A DNA stretch of 64,000 bases from Candidatus Nanohaloarchaea archaeon (GCA_014297435.1 JACOQA010000002.1:1-64000); one strand, 5' to 3'; positions 16,086 through 25,769 are shown, counted from the stretch's first letter. Made by a program: numbers and translations. Notes: a model not told the origin generated them from the sequence alone.

Positions 16086-17300
16086 ATGTTACCTGTAACC
16101 CTTTCATTCGAGGTACATCAACCTCACCGCTTGAGAATTGACGGAGTAAACGAGGACGCAAACACACTCTACGGCAGATACTTTGACGACGAACAGAACG
16201 AACACTTCTTCAGGGACGTCGCCGAAAACTGCTACTTCCCAGCAACCGAGAGGCTGTTAAGAGAAGCAAAGCGAATGGAAGGAAAGGATCGACAATTGAA
16301 GGTTAACTTTTCAGTTTCCTCGAGCTGGATCGAACAAGCCAAAGAATACCATCCAGAACTTATTGATATGTTTAACCGTTTTCCTGACTCAAGCATCGAC
16401 TTTATTGGACAGGCACATTATCACTCGCTTGCAGGTCTTTTCAACGATAAGAAAGAGTACAGAAACCAGCTCAAGACTCACAGAAACATTATCGAAGACA
16501 CTTTCAACACCAAACCGCAGGTCATGACAAACACTGAACTCATCTACCACAACGAGATAGGAAAGATCAGCTCCGAAGTCGGATATGATGGAGTATTTAC
16601 GGAAGGCGTCCCAAGAATTCTGGGATGGCGTTCATCACATCACGCCTACACACAGCCAGATTTCGTGACCGAGGACGGAAATAACATACTACTCAGAGAC
16701 AGAAAGCTTACTGACGATGTGGGTTACCGTTTCTCCGCCGAATGGTGGGACGAACAGCCTTTAACCGCCGAAAAATATGCGGCTTGGCTTTCAGCATGTC
16801 AAGGTGACATGGTCAATCTTTTCATGGACTATGAAACTTTCGGGGAACACCACTGGGAAGGCACCGGAATCTTATGGTTCCTCGAAGCCTTGCCAAAAGA
16901 GGTTATGAAGCACGACGATCTCAAGTTTGCGAAGGTTCGAGAGGTCGCACAGCAGGATCCGGTAGGTCAGTTTGACGCTTTCGAATACAATACAGTTTCT
17001 TGGGCGGATCAGGAGATGGATGCATCCGCCTGGCTAGGGAACCCTATGCAGAAAATGCTTTTCGAAAAGATTCAGGAGCTTGAGTCAAAAGTAAAACAGC
17101 TTGATGACGAGAGAGTTCTTGATGTCTGGAGAAAATTCATCACGTCAGACCATCTCCACCACATCTGCACAAAAAGCTATGATGACGGTAGCGTTCACAA
17201 CTACTTCTCTTACTTTGATCATCCCCATCAAGGCTTTGCGTGTATAACCGAGCACCTTATGGACTTCCAACAACAGGTCGAAAAAAGACTCAGGAAGTAA
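16086..17300 (+). CDS. GH57 family alpha-amylase
   Basis: 404 residues. SFEVHQPHRLR is conserved region 1 of GH57, HYHSLAGLF region 2, and VMTNTELIYHNEI carries the catalytic glutamate of region 3. LFMDYETFGEHHW carries the aspartate acid/base of region 4, and TSDHLHHICTK follows. GH57 enzymes of this length are intracellular alpha-amylases that hydrolyse alpha-1,4-glucans with retention. No signal peptide is present, so it acts on an internal store such as glycogen. ATTATAAAC lies 26 bases upstream of the ATG (leaderless). Two further glucan or hydrolase genes follow on the same strand. Confidence 0.92.
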   Translation: MLPVTLSFEVHQPHRLRIDGVNEDANTLYGRYFDDEQNEHFFRDVAENCYFPATERLLREAKRMEGKDRQLKVNFSVSSSWIEQAKEYHPELIDMFNRFPDSSIDFIGQAHYHSLAGLFNDKKEYRNQLKTHRNIIEDTFNTKPQVMTNTELIYHNEIGKISSEVGYDGVFTEGVPRILGWRSSHHAYTQPDFVTEDGNNILLRDRKLTDDVGYRFSAEWWDEQPLTAEKYAAWLSACQGDMVNLFMDYETFGEHHWEGTGILWFLEALPKEVMKHDDLKFAKVREVAQQDPVGQFDAFEYNTVSWADQEMDASAWLGNPMQKMLFEKIQELESKVKQLDDERVLDVWRKFITSDHLHHICTKSYDDGSVHNYFSYFDHPHQGFACITEHLMDFQQQVEKRLRK

Positions 17301-17472
17301 ATCTTGGCTTATTTGGGCATTAAACACTCCAAAAAATCTGAAACATCTAAAAATATCATATATATTATTGTAACCGCTTTTTTGTCCTCATTCAAACGCT
17401 TTCTCCAATCTAAATATAGAGTCAAAAAATACCACGGAAAAACTAACAAAAAAGAATCACAGAGACTGAATC

Positions 17473-18180
17473 ATGAGCGAAAAATATTTCGTAGAAGTTG
17501 AAAGTGAAGAATCAGTTTCGGCAGTACACCACAAAGCCGATTCGAACAAATGGATCTTTTTCTGCCACGGCTTCGGCAGTAATAAGGAAGGAAGCTACGA
17601 GAGAAGATGTGAAAGAGCTGTCAAGGAAGGATGGAACGCCGTAAGATTTGATTTCCGTGGAAACGGAGAGAGTGACGGAGAGTTCATAGACCAGACGTTA
17701 AGCTCAAAGATCAAAGATCTGGAATCAGTTATCAAATTCTTTGACCCTGAAAATTTCGTAACATTCGGAATGAGCTTCGGCGGGAAAGTGGTTTTCCATC
17801 AGGCTATAGATTCAAAGCCTAAAGCAGTGATAGGGAAATCTCCCGCCACCTACAACGACACTATGGATAAGTTTGTATCAGTAGTGAAGGAGAAAGGAAG
17901 TTACACTCATTTCGGCGAGAAAAAAATTGATGAAAGATTTGTCAAAGATCTAGAAAAATACAGTTTCGAAGAGGTGGCAGAAGAGCTATCTGTGCCGGTT
18001 GCTCTCTTCCAGGGTCGATCAGACACCACAGTTCATCCCAGATGGACATGGAAAGCAGCGCAAAACCTGAATAAAGATGTCAGAGTTGAAATGTACGAGA
18101 ATGAAAGCCATAAGATGAGCGAAGTAGCTAATGAGAGACTGCTGGATTCAATGTTCGAGTTCCTTGATCGAGTTATTTAA
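17473..18180 (+). CDS. Alpha/beta hydrolase
   Basis: 235 residues. FFCHGFGSNKEGSYERRCE is the oxyanion-loop region, RFDFRGNGESDGEF follows, and FGMSFGGKVV is the nucleophile elbow with serine in G-x-S-x-G. ALFQGRSDTTVHP carries the aspartate, and YENESHKMSE carries the likely catalytic histidine. It resembles serine peptidase/esterase-like hydrolases of the S9/abhydrolase type. The substrate is unknown; placement between the GH57 and GH15 genes suggests a link to carbohydrate use but does not prove it. Confidence 0.82.
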   Translation: MSEKYFVEVESEESVSAVHHKADSNKWIFFCHGFGSNKEGSYERRCERAVKEGWNAVRFDFRGNGESDGEFIDQTLSSKIKDLESVIKFFDPENFVTFGMSFGGKVVFHQAIDSKPKAVIGKSPATYNDTMDKFVSVVKEKGSYTHFGEKKIDERFVKDLEKYSFEEVAEELSVPVALFQGRSDTTVHPRWTWKAAQNLNKDVRVEMYENESHKMSEVANERLLDSMFEFLDRVI

Positions 18181-18203
18181 TCAATGATCGGACAAATAGG
18201 TCT

Positions 18204-19274
18204 ATGGATCGAATCAAAGAACTGATAGAAACCTCACGCGAGGTAATAAAGGACTGCCAGGTTGAAAATGGCGCCATAGTGGCAGCCAATTCGGACAAAG
18301 AATACTACCCTGAAAACGTTTCGAACTATCGCTTTGTCTGGCCACGTGACGCAGCCTTTGTTATCTACGCTGAGAAGCTTCTGGGAATGGAAGAGCTGGA
18401 AAATGAGTTTATTGAGTGGCTTCACGATAGAGCGGAAGGATTTTCCGACTCAGGACTGATATTCCATCGCTACGCTACGAACGGTCCTAGAGACACGGAC
18501 TTCGGACACCAGTATCAACCCGATCAGGCAGCAGCACTTCTCTGGTCAATACTTGAAACACACGAAGAGCTTAATGAAAAAATGAGTGAGACTGTACATC
18601 TTCTGGCTGACGGTCTCTGGAGCCAGTGGCACCAAGATCACTTCCATCAGGATACACACGACCTATGGGAGGAAAGAGCTGCTTATCATGATAAGAAGGA
18701 GAACTTCACCTATACTTTAGCAGCCTGTTCTAAATCTTTGTTCATGGCTGCAGAAAGGTTTGATGAGGAAAAGTGGAGGAAAACCGCGGAAGAAATGCAG
18801 GCAAGACTCAACCAACACGGCGAAGAATACTACTACCGTTCATATGGAGAGGTTTCCGATGAGTCTATAGATGCATCAGTTTTGGGACTTGTTTGGCCTT
18901 TCAATATAGTTGAGAAGGATAAAATGCTGGAAAATTCGATCAATATGGTTGAAGAAAATTTGATGAATATAAATGGCGTGATGCGTTACGAAGGTGATAT
19001 GTACGATGGTATTATACACCACACAGAGCATCTTGACAAAGGTGCTGGCGCTTGGCCTCTTCTAAGTTTCTGGCACGTTATAGCGCTCTCAAAAATGGGT
19101 GAAAGAGATCGTGCTGAAGCATTGTTCCATGATCAGATCGAGAAGATAGATGGCGATTATATTCCAGAGCAAATTTTTGAGGATGACAGAGAAGGTATTG
19201 AACCTCTGGCTTGGTCGCATGCTATGTTTGTTATCGCTGCCGACGAGCTAGGATACTTGGAGACGGAAGACTAA
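18204..19274 (+). CDS. GH15 glucoamylase-type hydrolase, catalytic domain only
   Basis: 356 residues forming an (alpha/alpha)6 barrel. FVWPRDAAFVIYA is the substrate-binding WxRD motif of GH15, DLWEERAAYH carries the general acid glutamate, and IPEQIFEDDREGIEPLAWS carries the second glutamate. Archaeal glucoamylases normally have an N-terminal beta-sandwich domain of about 250 residues; it is absent here. The enzyme should release glucose from the non-reducing ends of alpha-glucans, and the lack of a signal peptide points to the cytoplasm. Its stop is adjacent to the stop of the opposing glycosyltransferase gene. Confidence 0.88.
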   Translation: MDRIKELIETSREVIKDCQVENGAIVAANSDKEYYPENVSNYRFVWPRDAAFVIYAEKLLGMEELENEFIEWLHDRAEGFSDSGLIFHRYATNGPRDTDFGHQYQPDQAAALLWSILETHEELNEKMSETVHLLADGLWSQWHQDHFHQDTHDLWEERAAYHDKKENFTYTLAACSKSLFMAAERFDEEKWRKTAEEMQARLNQHGEEYYYRSYGEVSDESIDASVLGLVWPFNIVEKDKMLENSINMVEENLMNINGVMRYEGDMYDGIIHHTEHLDKGAGAWPLLSFWHVIALSKMGERDRAEALFHDQIEKIDGDYIPEQIFEDDREGIEPLAWSHAMFVIAADELGYLETED

Positions 19275-20420
19275 CTATTCAGTAGCACTTCTGTAAATGC
19301 CTGTAGTCCAACCTGCTATCTGTTCCCATCGGAAGTTGTCCTCTACTCTTTCTCGAGCATTATCGCCCATCCAGTCATTCCAGCCAGGATCATTCAAAGC
19401 ACGATTGACCTGGTAAGCAATTGAACCAGAGTCTTCAGGATAAGTATGAAGCCCGGTATATTCGTGTACGATCGTGTCCTTCATTCCCCCCGTATAGCTT
19501 CCTACAGTGGATGTTTCACAGGCTGCAGCCTCAAGGGGCACAATACCGAACGGCTCATAAACCGATGGCGTTACCATCATCTCAGCATTCTTCATCAAAG
19601 CAATCAGCTCTTCATCAGAAACATAACCAGGGAAGTGAACTTTTTCACCAACCTTTGATTTGGCGATACCTTTGTAGTGTTCCGTAGCTCCAGAACCACA
19701 CATCACGAACTTTGCTTCAGGTCTTGAATCGAGTATCTCCGGCATCGCCTCTATTAGGTGCCCTGGACCTTTTTGAGGGTACATCCGCCCAACGAATAGC
19801 ACAATATTTTCCCAGTCGAGCGCGTAATTTCCTCTGTTCAAGCTTTGAGAATGATTGTCGAACTTTTCCAGATCCACTCCATTAGGAATATAGTTTACCT
19901 TTTCATCCGGAACATCGAAAGTGCTTTTTACCTCGTCCGAGAACTCTCTGCCTACCGTAATAACTTCTTCAGCTTCGTAGGTCCCGTACCATTCTAGGTT
20001 ATGTTTTGTTTTCTGGTAATCTCCTTCTAAGGTACCATCTCTTCCTTTCGTGGTTGAATGGACTGTGAACACCATCGGAACGTCTAGTGTCTTCTTTACT
20101 CCGATCGCTCCTGGAACTGTCATCCAGTCATGACCGTGGACTAGGTCAATATCTTCTTTCTTGTGGATCTCAATAGCTTTCTTTTCCATCTCGTGGGAGA
20201 AACGCATCGCCCATGAAAGCGTATCGGGCGCAGAAACATTTGTGTTAACTCTGACTATTTTTACGCCGTCACGGTGCTCGACTTTTTCTTCTTCGCCTCT
20301 GGTGACGACTATAGGTTCGTGTCCCTGTGCTGCGAGCGTTGTCGCGAGATCTTCACAGTGTGCCGCTATCCCACCTGCCTTGTATGGCGGATATTCCCAG
20401 GTGAGAAATAGCGGCTTCAT
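19275..20420 (-). CDS. GT4-family glycosyltransferase, glycogen-synthase-like
   Basis: 381 residues. WEYPPYKAGGIAAHCEDLA is the glycine-rich start seen in glycogen/starch-synthase-like GT4 enzymes. DLVHGHDWMTVPGAIG and VPMVFTVHST follow, then FVGRMYPQKGPGHLIEAMP and EPFGIVPLEAAACETSTVG in the C-terminal domain. It is the last gene of a four-gene minus-strand operon: GT3 glycogen synthase, PGI, a half-length glycosyltransferase, and this gene, two bases after the previous stop. A role in alpha-glucan elongation or priming is likely from context. Confidence 0.88.
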   Translation of the reverse strand: MKPLFLTWEYPPYKAGGIAAHCEDLATTLAAQGHEPIVVTRGEEEKVEHRDGVKIVRVNTNVSAPDTLSWAMRFSHEMEKKAIEIHKKEDIDLVHGHDWMTVPGAIGVKKTLDVPMVFTVHSTTKGRDGTLEGDYQKTKHNLEWYGTYEAEEVITVGREFSDEVKSTFDVPDEKVNYIPNGVDLEKFDNHSQSLNRGNYALDWENIVLFVGRMYPQKGPGHLIEAMPEILDSRPEAKFVMCGSGATEHYKGIAKSKVGEKVHFPGYVSDEELIALMKNAEMMVTPSVYEPFGIVPLEAAACETSTVGSYTGGMKDTIVHEYTGLHTYPEDSGSIAYQVNRALNDPGWNDWMGDNARERVEDNFRWEQIAGWTTGIYRSATE

Positions 20421-20422
20421 TT

Positions 20423-21028
20423 TCAGTGCTTGACCTCCTTCTTATTTCGAATAATACCCTTATACCTGTTTAAAACTGTTCCTTCCCATCCATCTCCAAA
20501 GGGGTTTACCTGTTCGAGTTTCTCATCAGGAACATCCAGATCAAAAATAGCCGAGTTACGGGTCTCATCCCGAGTCACGAAAACAATATCAGACTCATAT
20601 CCGCCTTGCCATTCAAGCTCCGAGATCATCTCAGCGTGATCTCCCTCAAAACCTCGCTCATTCTCCGTCGAGTGTAGAGTTAAGACAAGAGGTTTCTCTG
20701 CCTTCTTCGAAACTGCGGTACCTGCAGGGATAGTAGTCCAGTCATTCGCATGGATTAAATCAAACTCCTCCTCTTCAAGTAATGCGACAGCCTTCTCCTT
20801 CAACTGGTTATTCATCATAAGACTCCAGTTGTAAAGATTGTCGCCCTCAAAGTGCAGAGGCATCCTAGAAACCTCAACCCGGTCATCGATCGAATAGTAA
20901 GAACCGTCATCAAAAGAAATAATATGAGCTTCATGACCTTTGTTAACCAGGAATTCAGCTATAGACTTGATATGTTCCGAAATTCCTTCACCATCCCTGA
21001 AACTTTTCGAGAGCAAGGCTACCTTCAT
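20423..21028 (-). CDS. Half-length GT4 glycosyltransferase (N-terminal domain only)
   Basis: 201 residues that match only the first Rossmann domain of its neighbour: LSKSFRDGEGISEHIKSIAE, DLIHANDWTTIPAGTAVSKK and PLVLTLHSTENERG line up with the glycine-rich start, DLVHGHDWMTVPGAIGVKK and MVFTVHSTTKGRD of the protein at 19275-20420. It ends at the hinge (VNPFGDGWEG, where the neighbour has YIPNGVD). The sugar-nucleotide-binding domain is absent. The gene overlaps the pgi stop by four bases and is two bases from the full-length gene, so it is well placed for co-translation. It may pair with the complete enzyme, or be a truncated duplicate on the way to loss. Confidence 0.75.
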   Translation of the reverse strand: MKVALLSKSFRDGEGISEHIKSIAEFLVNKGHEAHIISFDDGSYYSIDDRVEVSRMPLHFEGDNLYNWSLMMNNQLKEKAVALLEEEEFDLIHANDWTTIPAGTAVSKKAEKPLVLTLHSTENERGFEGDHAEMISELEWQGGYESDIVFVTRDETRNSAIFDLDVPDEKLEQVNPFGDGWEGTVLNRYKGIIRNKKEVKH

Positions 21029-22197
21029 TCAAACCTCTCCTCGAACCCTATCTGCTTTGACTTTTCTACATCAGGCTGATTAAACGGATCAACATCTCTC
21101 AGCCAGGCCGAGTAAACAGCTATATACTGCATGAAACCCACAAGCATACCTAAAGTTTTATGCGAGACATCAGTCAAATTGATAGTTATGTTTGGCATAT
21201 CTGCCTCATCCATAGCATCTTTAACGCCCTGATACTCAGATTTAAGCGACTCACTTAGCTCAATCCCGTCAAGATCCTTTAACTTTCTGTCTCTCAACTC
21301 GATATTCTTCAGGTCTTGTGGAACATCTATTGTCTGCATCTCGTGAGCATCAGTTCTGAAGAACATCGTTGCCACGTTTTCATCTCCGCCGAAAACTCTC
21401 TGATTGGTGTGATGCTGGCACTCAGGACCCATGTCACCGTAGAAAGTCTGTCCTTCGCCCTCCTTACAGACTGTTTCGTGCATCAACTGGACGAAAAGAG
21501 GGTAGAATCCAAAGAGTCTTGAAGAGTAGAAAGGTGTGAAGACTTGGTCGAAACCTTTTTTCTCCGAATCGTATAACGCCGATGCTACGTTTAGAGCCGG
21601 GTTATACTTGTTTTCAGGGGAAAGTTTCTCGTATATCTCTTCCCCGCCCTCTCTTATTTCGTGAACATCTATTCCTGCAAATGCTGCGGGCACTAATGCA
21701 GTTTCTGTTAAACCGGAGAATCTTCCTCCTACATCAGGGTGTTCGATCCAGTCAAAATCTCTTTCCTCAATGATATTTCTTAATGCGCCGTCATTATCCG
21801 AAGTTACGGGGAAAAGTTCGTAACCATGATCCATGAAGAAAAGAGATGCTTCGATTACACCTGCAGTTTCGCCAGACTTGCTTATAGGCATTATAAGCGT
21901 TTCTTCCTCATCCAGCTCTCTTTTCAGAGTGTTGAGATAGTCTGGATCCATAGTAGTTACGAGCCGGACGTTTTTCTCCGCTTCTCTAAGAAAAGCGTAC
22001 AAGTAAGCCCGGAAACTGGTTATTGAACCGCCGTTACCTATAACCACAAGGTTCTCGTATTCTTTTTGATCTCTCTTCTCGATTATGTTTTCGATATCGG
22101 GTTCGTATTCTGCAAAGTCTGGTTTTTGTTTCCTCGGAAGTTTCTGAACTGAACGTGTTTTCTCGTTTACGTGATCTATCTCGATCTGTATGGACAT
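21025..22197 (-). CDS. pgi: Glucose-6-phosphate isomerase (PGI family)
   Basis: 390 residues. VVIGNGGSITSFRAYL corresponds to the first sugar-isomerase loop, MPISKSGETAGVIEAS is the phosphate-binding SxSGxT segment, and PDVGGRFSGLTETALVP matches the G-G-R-F-S signature. The C-terminal DPFNQPDVEKSK matches the family's F-D-Q-x-G-V-E-x-x-K motif. It interconverts glucose 6-phosphate and fructose 6-phosphate, linking the glycogen genes to glycolysis. It follows the GT3 glycogen synthase gene at three bases and overlaps the half-length glycosyltransferase gene by four. Confidence 0.92.
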   Translation of the reverse strand: MSIQIEIDHVNEKTRSVQKLPRKQKPDFAEYEPDIENIIEKRDQKEYENLVVIGNGGSITSFRAYLYAFLREAEKNVRLVTTMDPDYLNTLKRELDEEETLIMPISKSGETAGVIEASLFFMDHGYELFPVTSDNDGALRNIIEERDFDWIEHPDVGGRFSGLTETALVPAAFAGIDVHEIREGGEEIYEKLSPENKYNPALNVASALYDSEKKGFDQVFTPFYSSRLFGFYPLFVQLMHETVCKEGEGQTFYGDMGPECQHHTNQRVFGGDENVATMFFRTDAHEMQTIDVPQDLKNIELRDRKLKDLDGIELSESLKSEYQGVKDAMDEADMPNITINLTDVSHKTLGMLVGFMQYIAVYSAWLRDVDPFNQPDVEKSKQIGFEERFE

Positions 22198-22200
22198 TCT

Positions 22201-23940
22201 CTATTCACCTAGTGCCTTGCTGTGAGCTTCAAAGTAGTTTTCTGCCAACTTATTCCATGATGTAAGCTGTGCAAGTTTTCTTGCGTTGTGCTTCCTCTCC
22301 GTAATCTCAGTCTTTTCATATGAGACAAAATCATCTAGCATCTGGGCTAAATCCTCTGATACCTCTTCATCCTCTCTCCCGGCGCGTTCAAGAACTTTGA
22401 TCCCTTTTCTCTCCTCTTCTACCGAGTTTTCTTTCAAGTACTTTCCGAAACCTGCCATGTCTGTCGTTATAGAAAGGGCTCCGTTTGCTGCCGTCTCTAC
22501 AGGAGTGTATCCCCAGGGCTCGTAGTAGCTCGGGAAGATACCTGCGCTTGAGGCAACCATGAAGTCGTTGTAGTCCATTGAGAGAAGTCTATCGCCTACT
22601 GATAGGTAGGTAGGGTAGAAAACTACTTTGACTCTGTCCTCTTCTCGGTTTCGTAATCCTTTCTCCCATAGTGTTTCTAGTATTTCGTCTTCGGCATAGT
22701 TTAGTTCGAATGCTGATAGAGGCGGTCTACCCTCTTTAGCCATGAAGTTTTTCCTCAAGGAGTCTAACGTGGCAGAGTTATCGCTGAAGATTTCTTCCAG
22801 CTCATCGACTACTTTGTCACCGGAAGTTAGAGTATCTAGCATCCTGGATCGGACTTCTGGGAGAACGCTCTCTATGTAGTCATCAAGTTCGTCATAGAGC
22901 GAGACGTTTTCGAGAATTTCTTTGTTTGGTCCCTTAGTATCTGTAGGGACTAGTATGAATACGAAGAAGTCTTCTCCTTCCTGCTGGTTAAGTTTTGAAA
23001 GCGCATCTATGAAGACGTCTACACCCTTGTTCCTGAATTCGTATCTTCCGGACGTAAAAAGTATTCTCGGGTCATTTTCAAGATCTACGTCGTAATAAGG
23101 CTTGAAGTATGCTCTCAGGAATTCTTTGACATTTTGTTTCTTTTTCTTGTGTTCGTAAGATAGTTCTTCTAGACTAGGGAAGTCTTCAACGTTGAATCCA
23201 TTTGGAAGTATAACATCAGGCTTAGTTTCTAGTACTGCTTCAGCTTCCCTTCCTGTATTCTGGCTTACAGTGGTGAAGACATCTGCTTCACTTGCCGAAG
23301 TTTTCTCCATCTGGTGCTTGCACTTTACGCCGTGCTGTTCAGCTCTTGATTGATCTATATTTCCTTCTTCCACGGCAGATTCTAGATCGTAATCGGAGTT
23401 TGATAGAACTCTTCCGAGGAACGTCGCGTGTGTTGTGAAGACCGAAGGCAGATCGTTATTCAGTATTGCGGGTCCTGAAAGCCATTCATGGGCTTGGACG
23501 ACAGTTTCTCCCTCCATGTTTTCCGCAAGTTTTTCCACGACTTTTCCTACTGCATAGCTCCATTTGACAGGCTCATCAAAGTCATGCCCGGCATTCATGG
23601 AGTCTATTCCGTGTTCTTCCCATAGTTCTTGTTTTATTTCTTCAATATCTTTTTCCATGCCCGAAGGATCTACGAGAATACATCTTGGCGAGCCTGGTAC
23701 ATTCCATACGCCGCAGTGGATTTCGATACCCTCTAGATCTGTTAGGTTTTCTGCGAACTGCGGGCATTCTCGAGGCACGAATTCGCTGTTATCGGATTCG
23801 GGGTCGTAACGTCCTATTGCGACGTAGTTTTCGCCGTACTGCTGTTTCATTTTGCCGGCTTTGGATTTGAGCACTTGGTGGATGCCCCCTACCTTGTTTG
23901 CGACCTCGAACGAGACCTCGAGAAAGTTGTCGGGCTGCAT
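22201..23940 (-). CDS. GT3-type (eukaryote-like) glycogen synthase
   Basis: 579 residues from the ATG at 23938-23940, which follows TTTTTATACC by about 26 bases. A longer frame to 24093 is rejected because it crosses the opposite gene's start. SFEVANKVGGIHQVLKSKA is the N-terminal signature of GT3 glycogen synthases (yeast and animal GYS). RYEFRNKGVDVFIDAL is in the sugar-nucleotide domain, and PSYYEPWGYTPVETAANG matches the GT3-specific P-S-Y-Y-E-P-W-G-Y-T-P motif. It adds glucosyl units to the non-reducing end of glycogen. It lacks the eukaryotic phosphorylated tails. It heads the operon with pgi and two GT4-type genes. Confidence 0.92.
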   Translation of the reverse strand: MQPDNFLEVSFEVANKVGGIHQVLKSKAGKMKQQYGENYVAIGRYDPESDNSEFVPRECPQFAENLTDLEGIEIHCGVWNVPGSPRCILVDPSGMEKDIEEIKQELWEEHGIDSMNAGHDFDEPVKWSYAVGKVVEKLAENMEGETVVQAHEWLSGPAILNNDLPSVFTTHATFLGRVLSNSDYDLESAVEEGNIDQSRAEQHGVKCKHQMEKTSASEADVFTTVSQNTGREAEAVLETKPDVILPNGFNVEDFPSLEELSYEHKKKKQNVKEFLRAYFKPYYDVDLENDPRILFTSGRYEFRNKGVDVFIDALSKLNQQEGEDFFVFILVPTDTKGPNKEILENVSLYDELDDYIESVLPEVRSRMLDTLTSGDKVVDELEEIFSDNSATLDSLRKNFMAKEGRPPLSAFELNYAEDEILETLWEKGLRNREEDRVKVVFYPTYLSVGDRLLSMDYNDFMVASSAGIFPSYYEPWGYTPVETAANGALSITTDMAGFGKYLKENSVEEERKGIKVLERAGREDEEVSEDLAQMLDDFVSYEKTEITERKHNARKLAQLTSWNKLAENYFEAHSKALGE

Positions 23941-24044
23941 GGAAACGATTGCGGAAGATTGGTATAAAAACTCCGTACACCTTTCTTTTGCCACTGAAGA
24001 GTTAAAATAAGGTCTTTTTAGTCGAACCAGGACAAGTTGAGCGT

Positions 24045-25769
24045 ATGAAGTACACCTTGGAACAAAACCTTGACTCCCGAAAAGGCGTGGCATCCAACCT
24101 CCACGGATTCATAGAACGCTACATGGACACCGGTTTCAAATCAAAATGGTCAGGCTACTGGTCTCCGCCCTACAAATTTCTCGATTATTACGCTTTCAAA
24201 CTGAACGGGGTATGGCTCGGACCAGAAACCTTAAACGCTACTGAATACGGTGAATCATTTGCATACCACCACGAAACAGATTCATTACAGATAAGAGAGA
24301 ACTTGAAGCTCCCTGAATCTCATCCAGGATTCAAAGTAGAGCTAAAAATACAGAACAGAACCGAAGAAAAGAAGGCAGTCCAGATAGGACTCGAACTAGG
24401 TCTCGATATAAGAAGAAAAGATCAAGATATCGGTCCAGAAGACTATAATATAGAGAAAAATTCAGGTCGAGTAACATTTTCTTCTGACGACAAAAAACTT
24501 GTTTTGAGCACGAAAGATGAAGTTAAGATCGAAGGCAACAAACACGTCAAGGAACACTATCCTGACGATAGACAGAGAGCGGTCGTCCCAGGACAGCTAA
24601 CAATAAGGAAAGAACTTGAGCCGAACGGTTCGAAAACCCTAGAACTTGATTTCTCAACCACGGAAGTAAGCTTCGGAAAACTCGATGGAACCGATTCAAG
24701 AATGGAGGGAGATCTATCCAGGTGCTTCAACTACTGTATAGATAGCATGGAGAATCTTGTATACGACAGGGAGGGAAAAGGAATTATCGCCGGACACCCA
24801 TGGTTTCAGAGCTACTGGGCGCGTGACAGCCTGATTTCTGTCTTGGGACTTGTGGATGCCGGTCATTTCGAACTTTCACGTGAGATACTGGAAAACTTTG
24901 CTGAAGAGAATCTAACCGGCAAAATAAACCTCGATGGAACTACAGAGAAGACAGGGAGAGAGGACCATTACCCCCTATACATCTTAACCTCTGAAAAACT
25001 AAAGAACCACGACAGCATCTCTAAAAAAATTGAGGAAGCTAGAAAAGAGGCGATGAAAAATTTGGATATCAAAAATGGTGTCGTGCAACATGATCCTTCC
25101 GGCACCTGGATGGATACGATAGAGCGAGAGGAAGCAATCGATATACAATCCCTTTGGTTAGAAGCTGCCGACATCATGGACGACTACCGAGTTAAAGAAC
25201 TTGAGAAAGGAATGAAGAATTTTGTAAAGGAAGATAAAGTAGTTGACGAGCTAGGGGAACCTAAAAACACTTTTAACGTCATTGTGCCTGTAATATTTGG
25301 ACACTTTGATGATAAAGTGGCGCAAAAAGTTATGGAACGTATTAACGGAGAGTTCATCTCACAGTATGGAATGAGGACGCGTTCAGCTATGGATCCAGGC
25401 TACGAATCAGACGGATATCACACCGGCAGCGTCTGGGGTCTAACAACAGCCCTAGGCGCCGCAGCAAACTTCAAAGTAGGAAACAACACACAAGGTCTGA
25501 ATCTGTTGAAGAAGATGGAGAAATTCCTTGACCAGAACCAGGTCGGCGCACTGCCCGAAGTGGTTGATGCAGAGACCGGAGAGTCACTAGGTTGTTCCGA
25601 GCAAGCTTGGAGTGCAGCCATGTTCGTTCATGCTATAGATTCCTACCTTCTAGATGAGAAAGATGGCGTTCCTCAAAGCTTCTCAGCGAAGAGAACGAAC
25701 AAAAGAATAGATGGCGAAAAACTCGAGATAACTTCTTCGGAAGGCGAAATAAACGTAGAGGAAATGTAA
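24045..25769 (+). CDS. Glycogen debranching enzyme (amylo-alpha-1,6-glucosidase, GDE_C/GH133-like)
   Basis: 574 residues. The N-terminal 230 residues are a beta-rich domain (TLEQNLDSRKGVASNLHGF is the usual opening of archaeal/bacterial debranching enzymes). The (alpha/alpha)6 catalytic domain contains HPWFQSYWARDSLISVLGL, SGTWMDTIEREEAIDIQSLW and GALPEVVDAETGESLGCSEQAWSAA (glutamate-containing ends of the active site). It removes the alpha-1,6-linked glucose at glycogen branch points. The start is divergent from the GT3 glycogen synthase gene, about 105 bases away, so making and breaking of glycogen could be controlled from one shared region. TIM follows at two bases. Confidence 0.9.
   Translation: MKYTLEQNLDSRKGVASNLHGFIERYMDTGFKSKWSGYWSPPYKFLDYYAFKLNGVWLGPETLNATEYGESFAYHHETDSLQIRENLKLPESHPGFKVELKIQNRTEEKKAVQIGLELGLDIRRKDQDIGPEDYNIEKNSGRVTFSSDDKKLVLSTKDEVKIEGNKHVKEHYPDDRQRAVVPGQLTIRKELEPNGSKTLELDFSTTEVSFGKLDGTDSRMEGDLSRCFNYCIDSMENLVYDREGKGIIAGHPWFQSYWARDSLISVLGLVDAGHFELSREILENFAEENLTGKINLDGTTEKTGREDHYPLYILTSEKLKNHDSISKKIEEARKEAMKNLDIKNGVVQHDPSGTWMDTIEREEAIDIQSLWLEAADIMDDYRVKELEKGMKNFVKEDKVVDELGEPKNTFNVIVPVIFGHFDDKVAQKVMERINGEFISQYGMRTRSAMDPGYESDGYHTGSVWGLTTALGAAANFKVGNNTQGLNLLKKMEKFLDQNQVGALPEVVDAETGESLGCSEQAWSAAMFVHAIDSYLLDEKDGVPQSFSAKRTNKRIDGEKLEITSSEGEINVEEM

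Noticed and set aside
17304-17501. 65-residue open frame between the amylase and hydrolase genes
   Set aside because: Strongly basic and lysine-rich, unlike proteins here; TTG start; overlaps the hydrolase start and the AT-rich promoter region.
23941-24093. N-terminal extension of glycogen synthase by 51 residues
   Set aside because: Crosses its own TATA element and the start of the divergent debranching gene; family similarity starts at the ATG of 23940.
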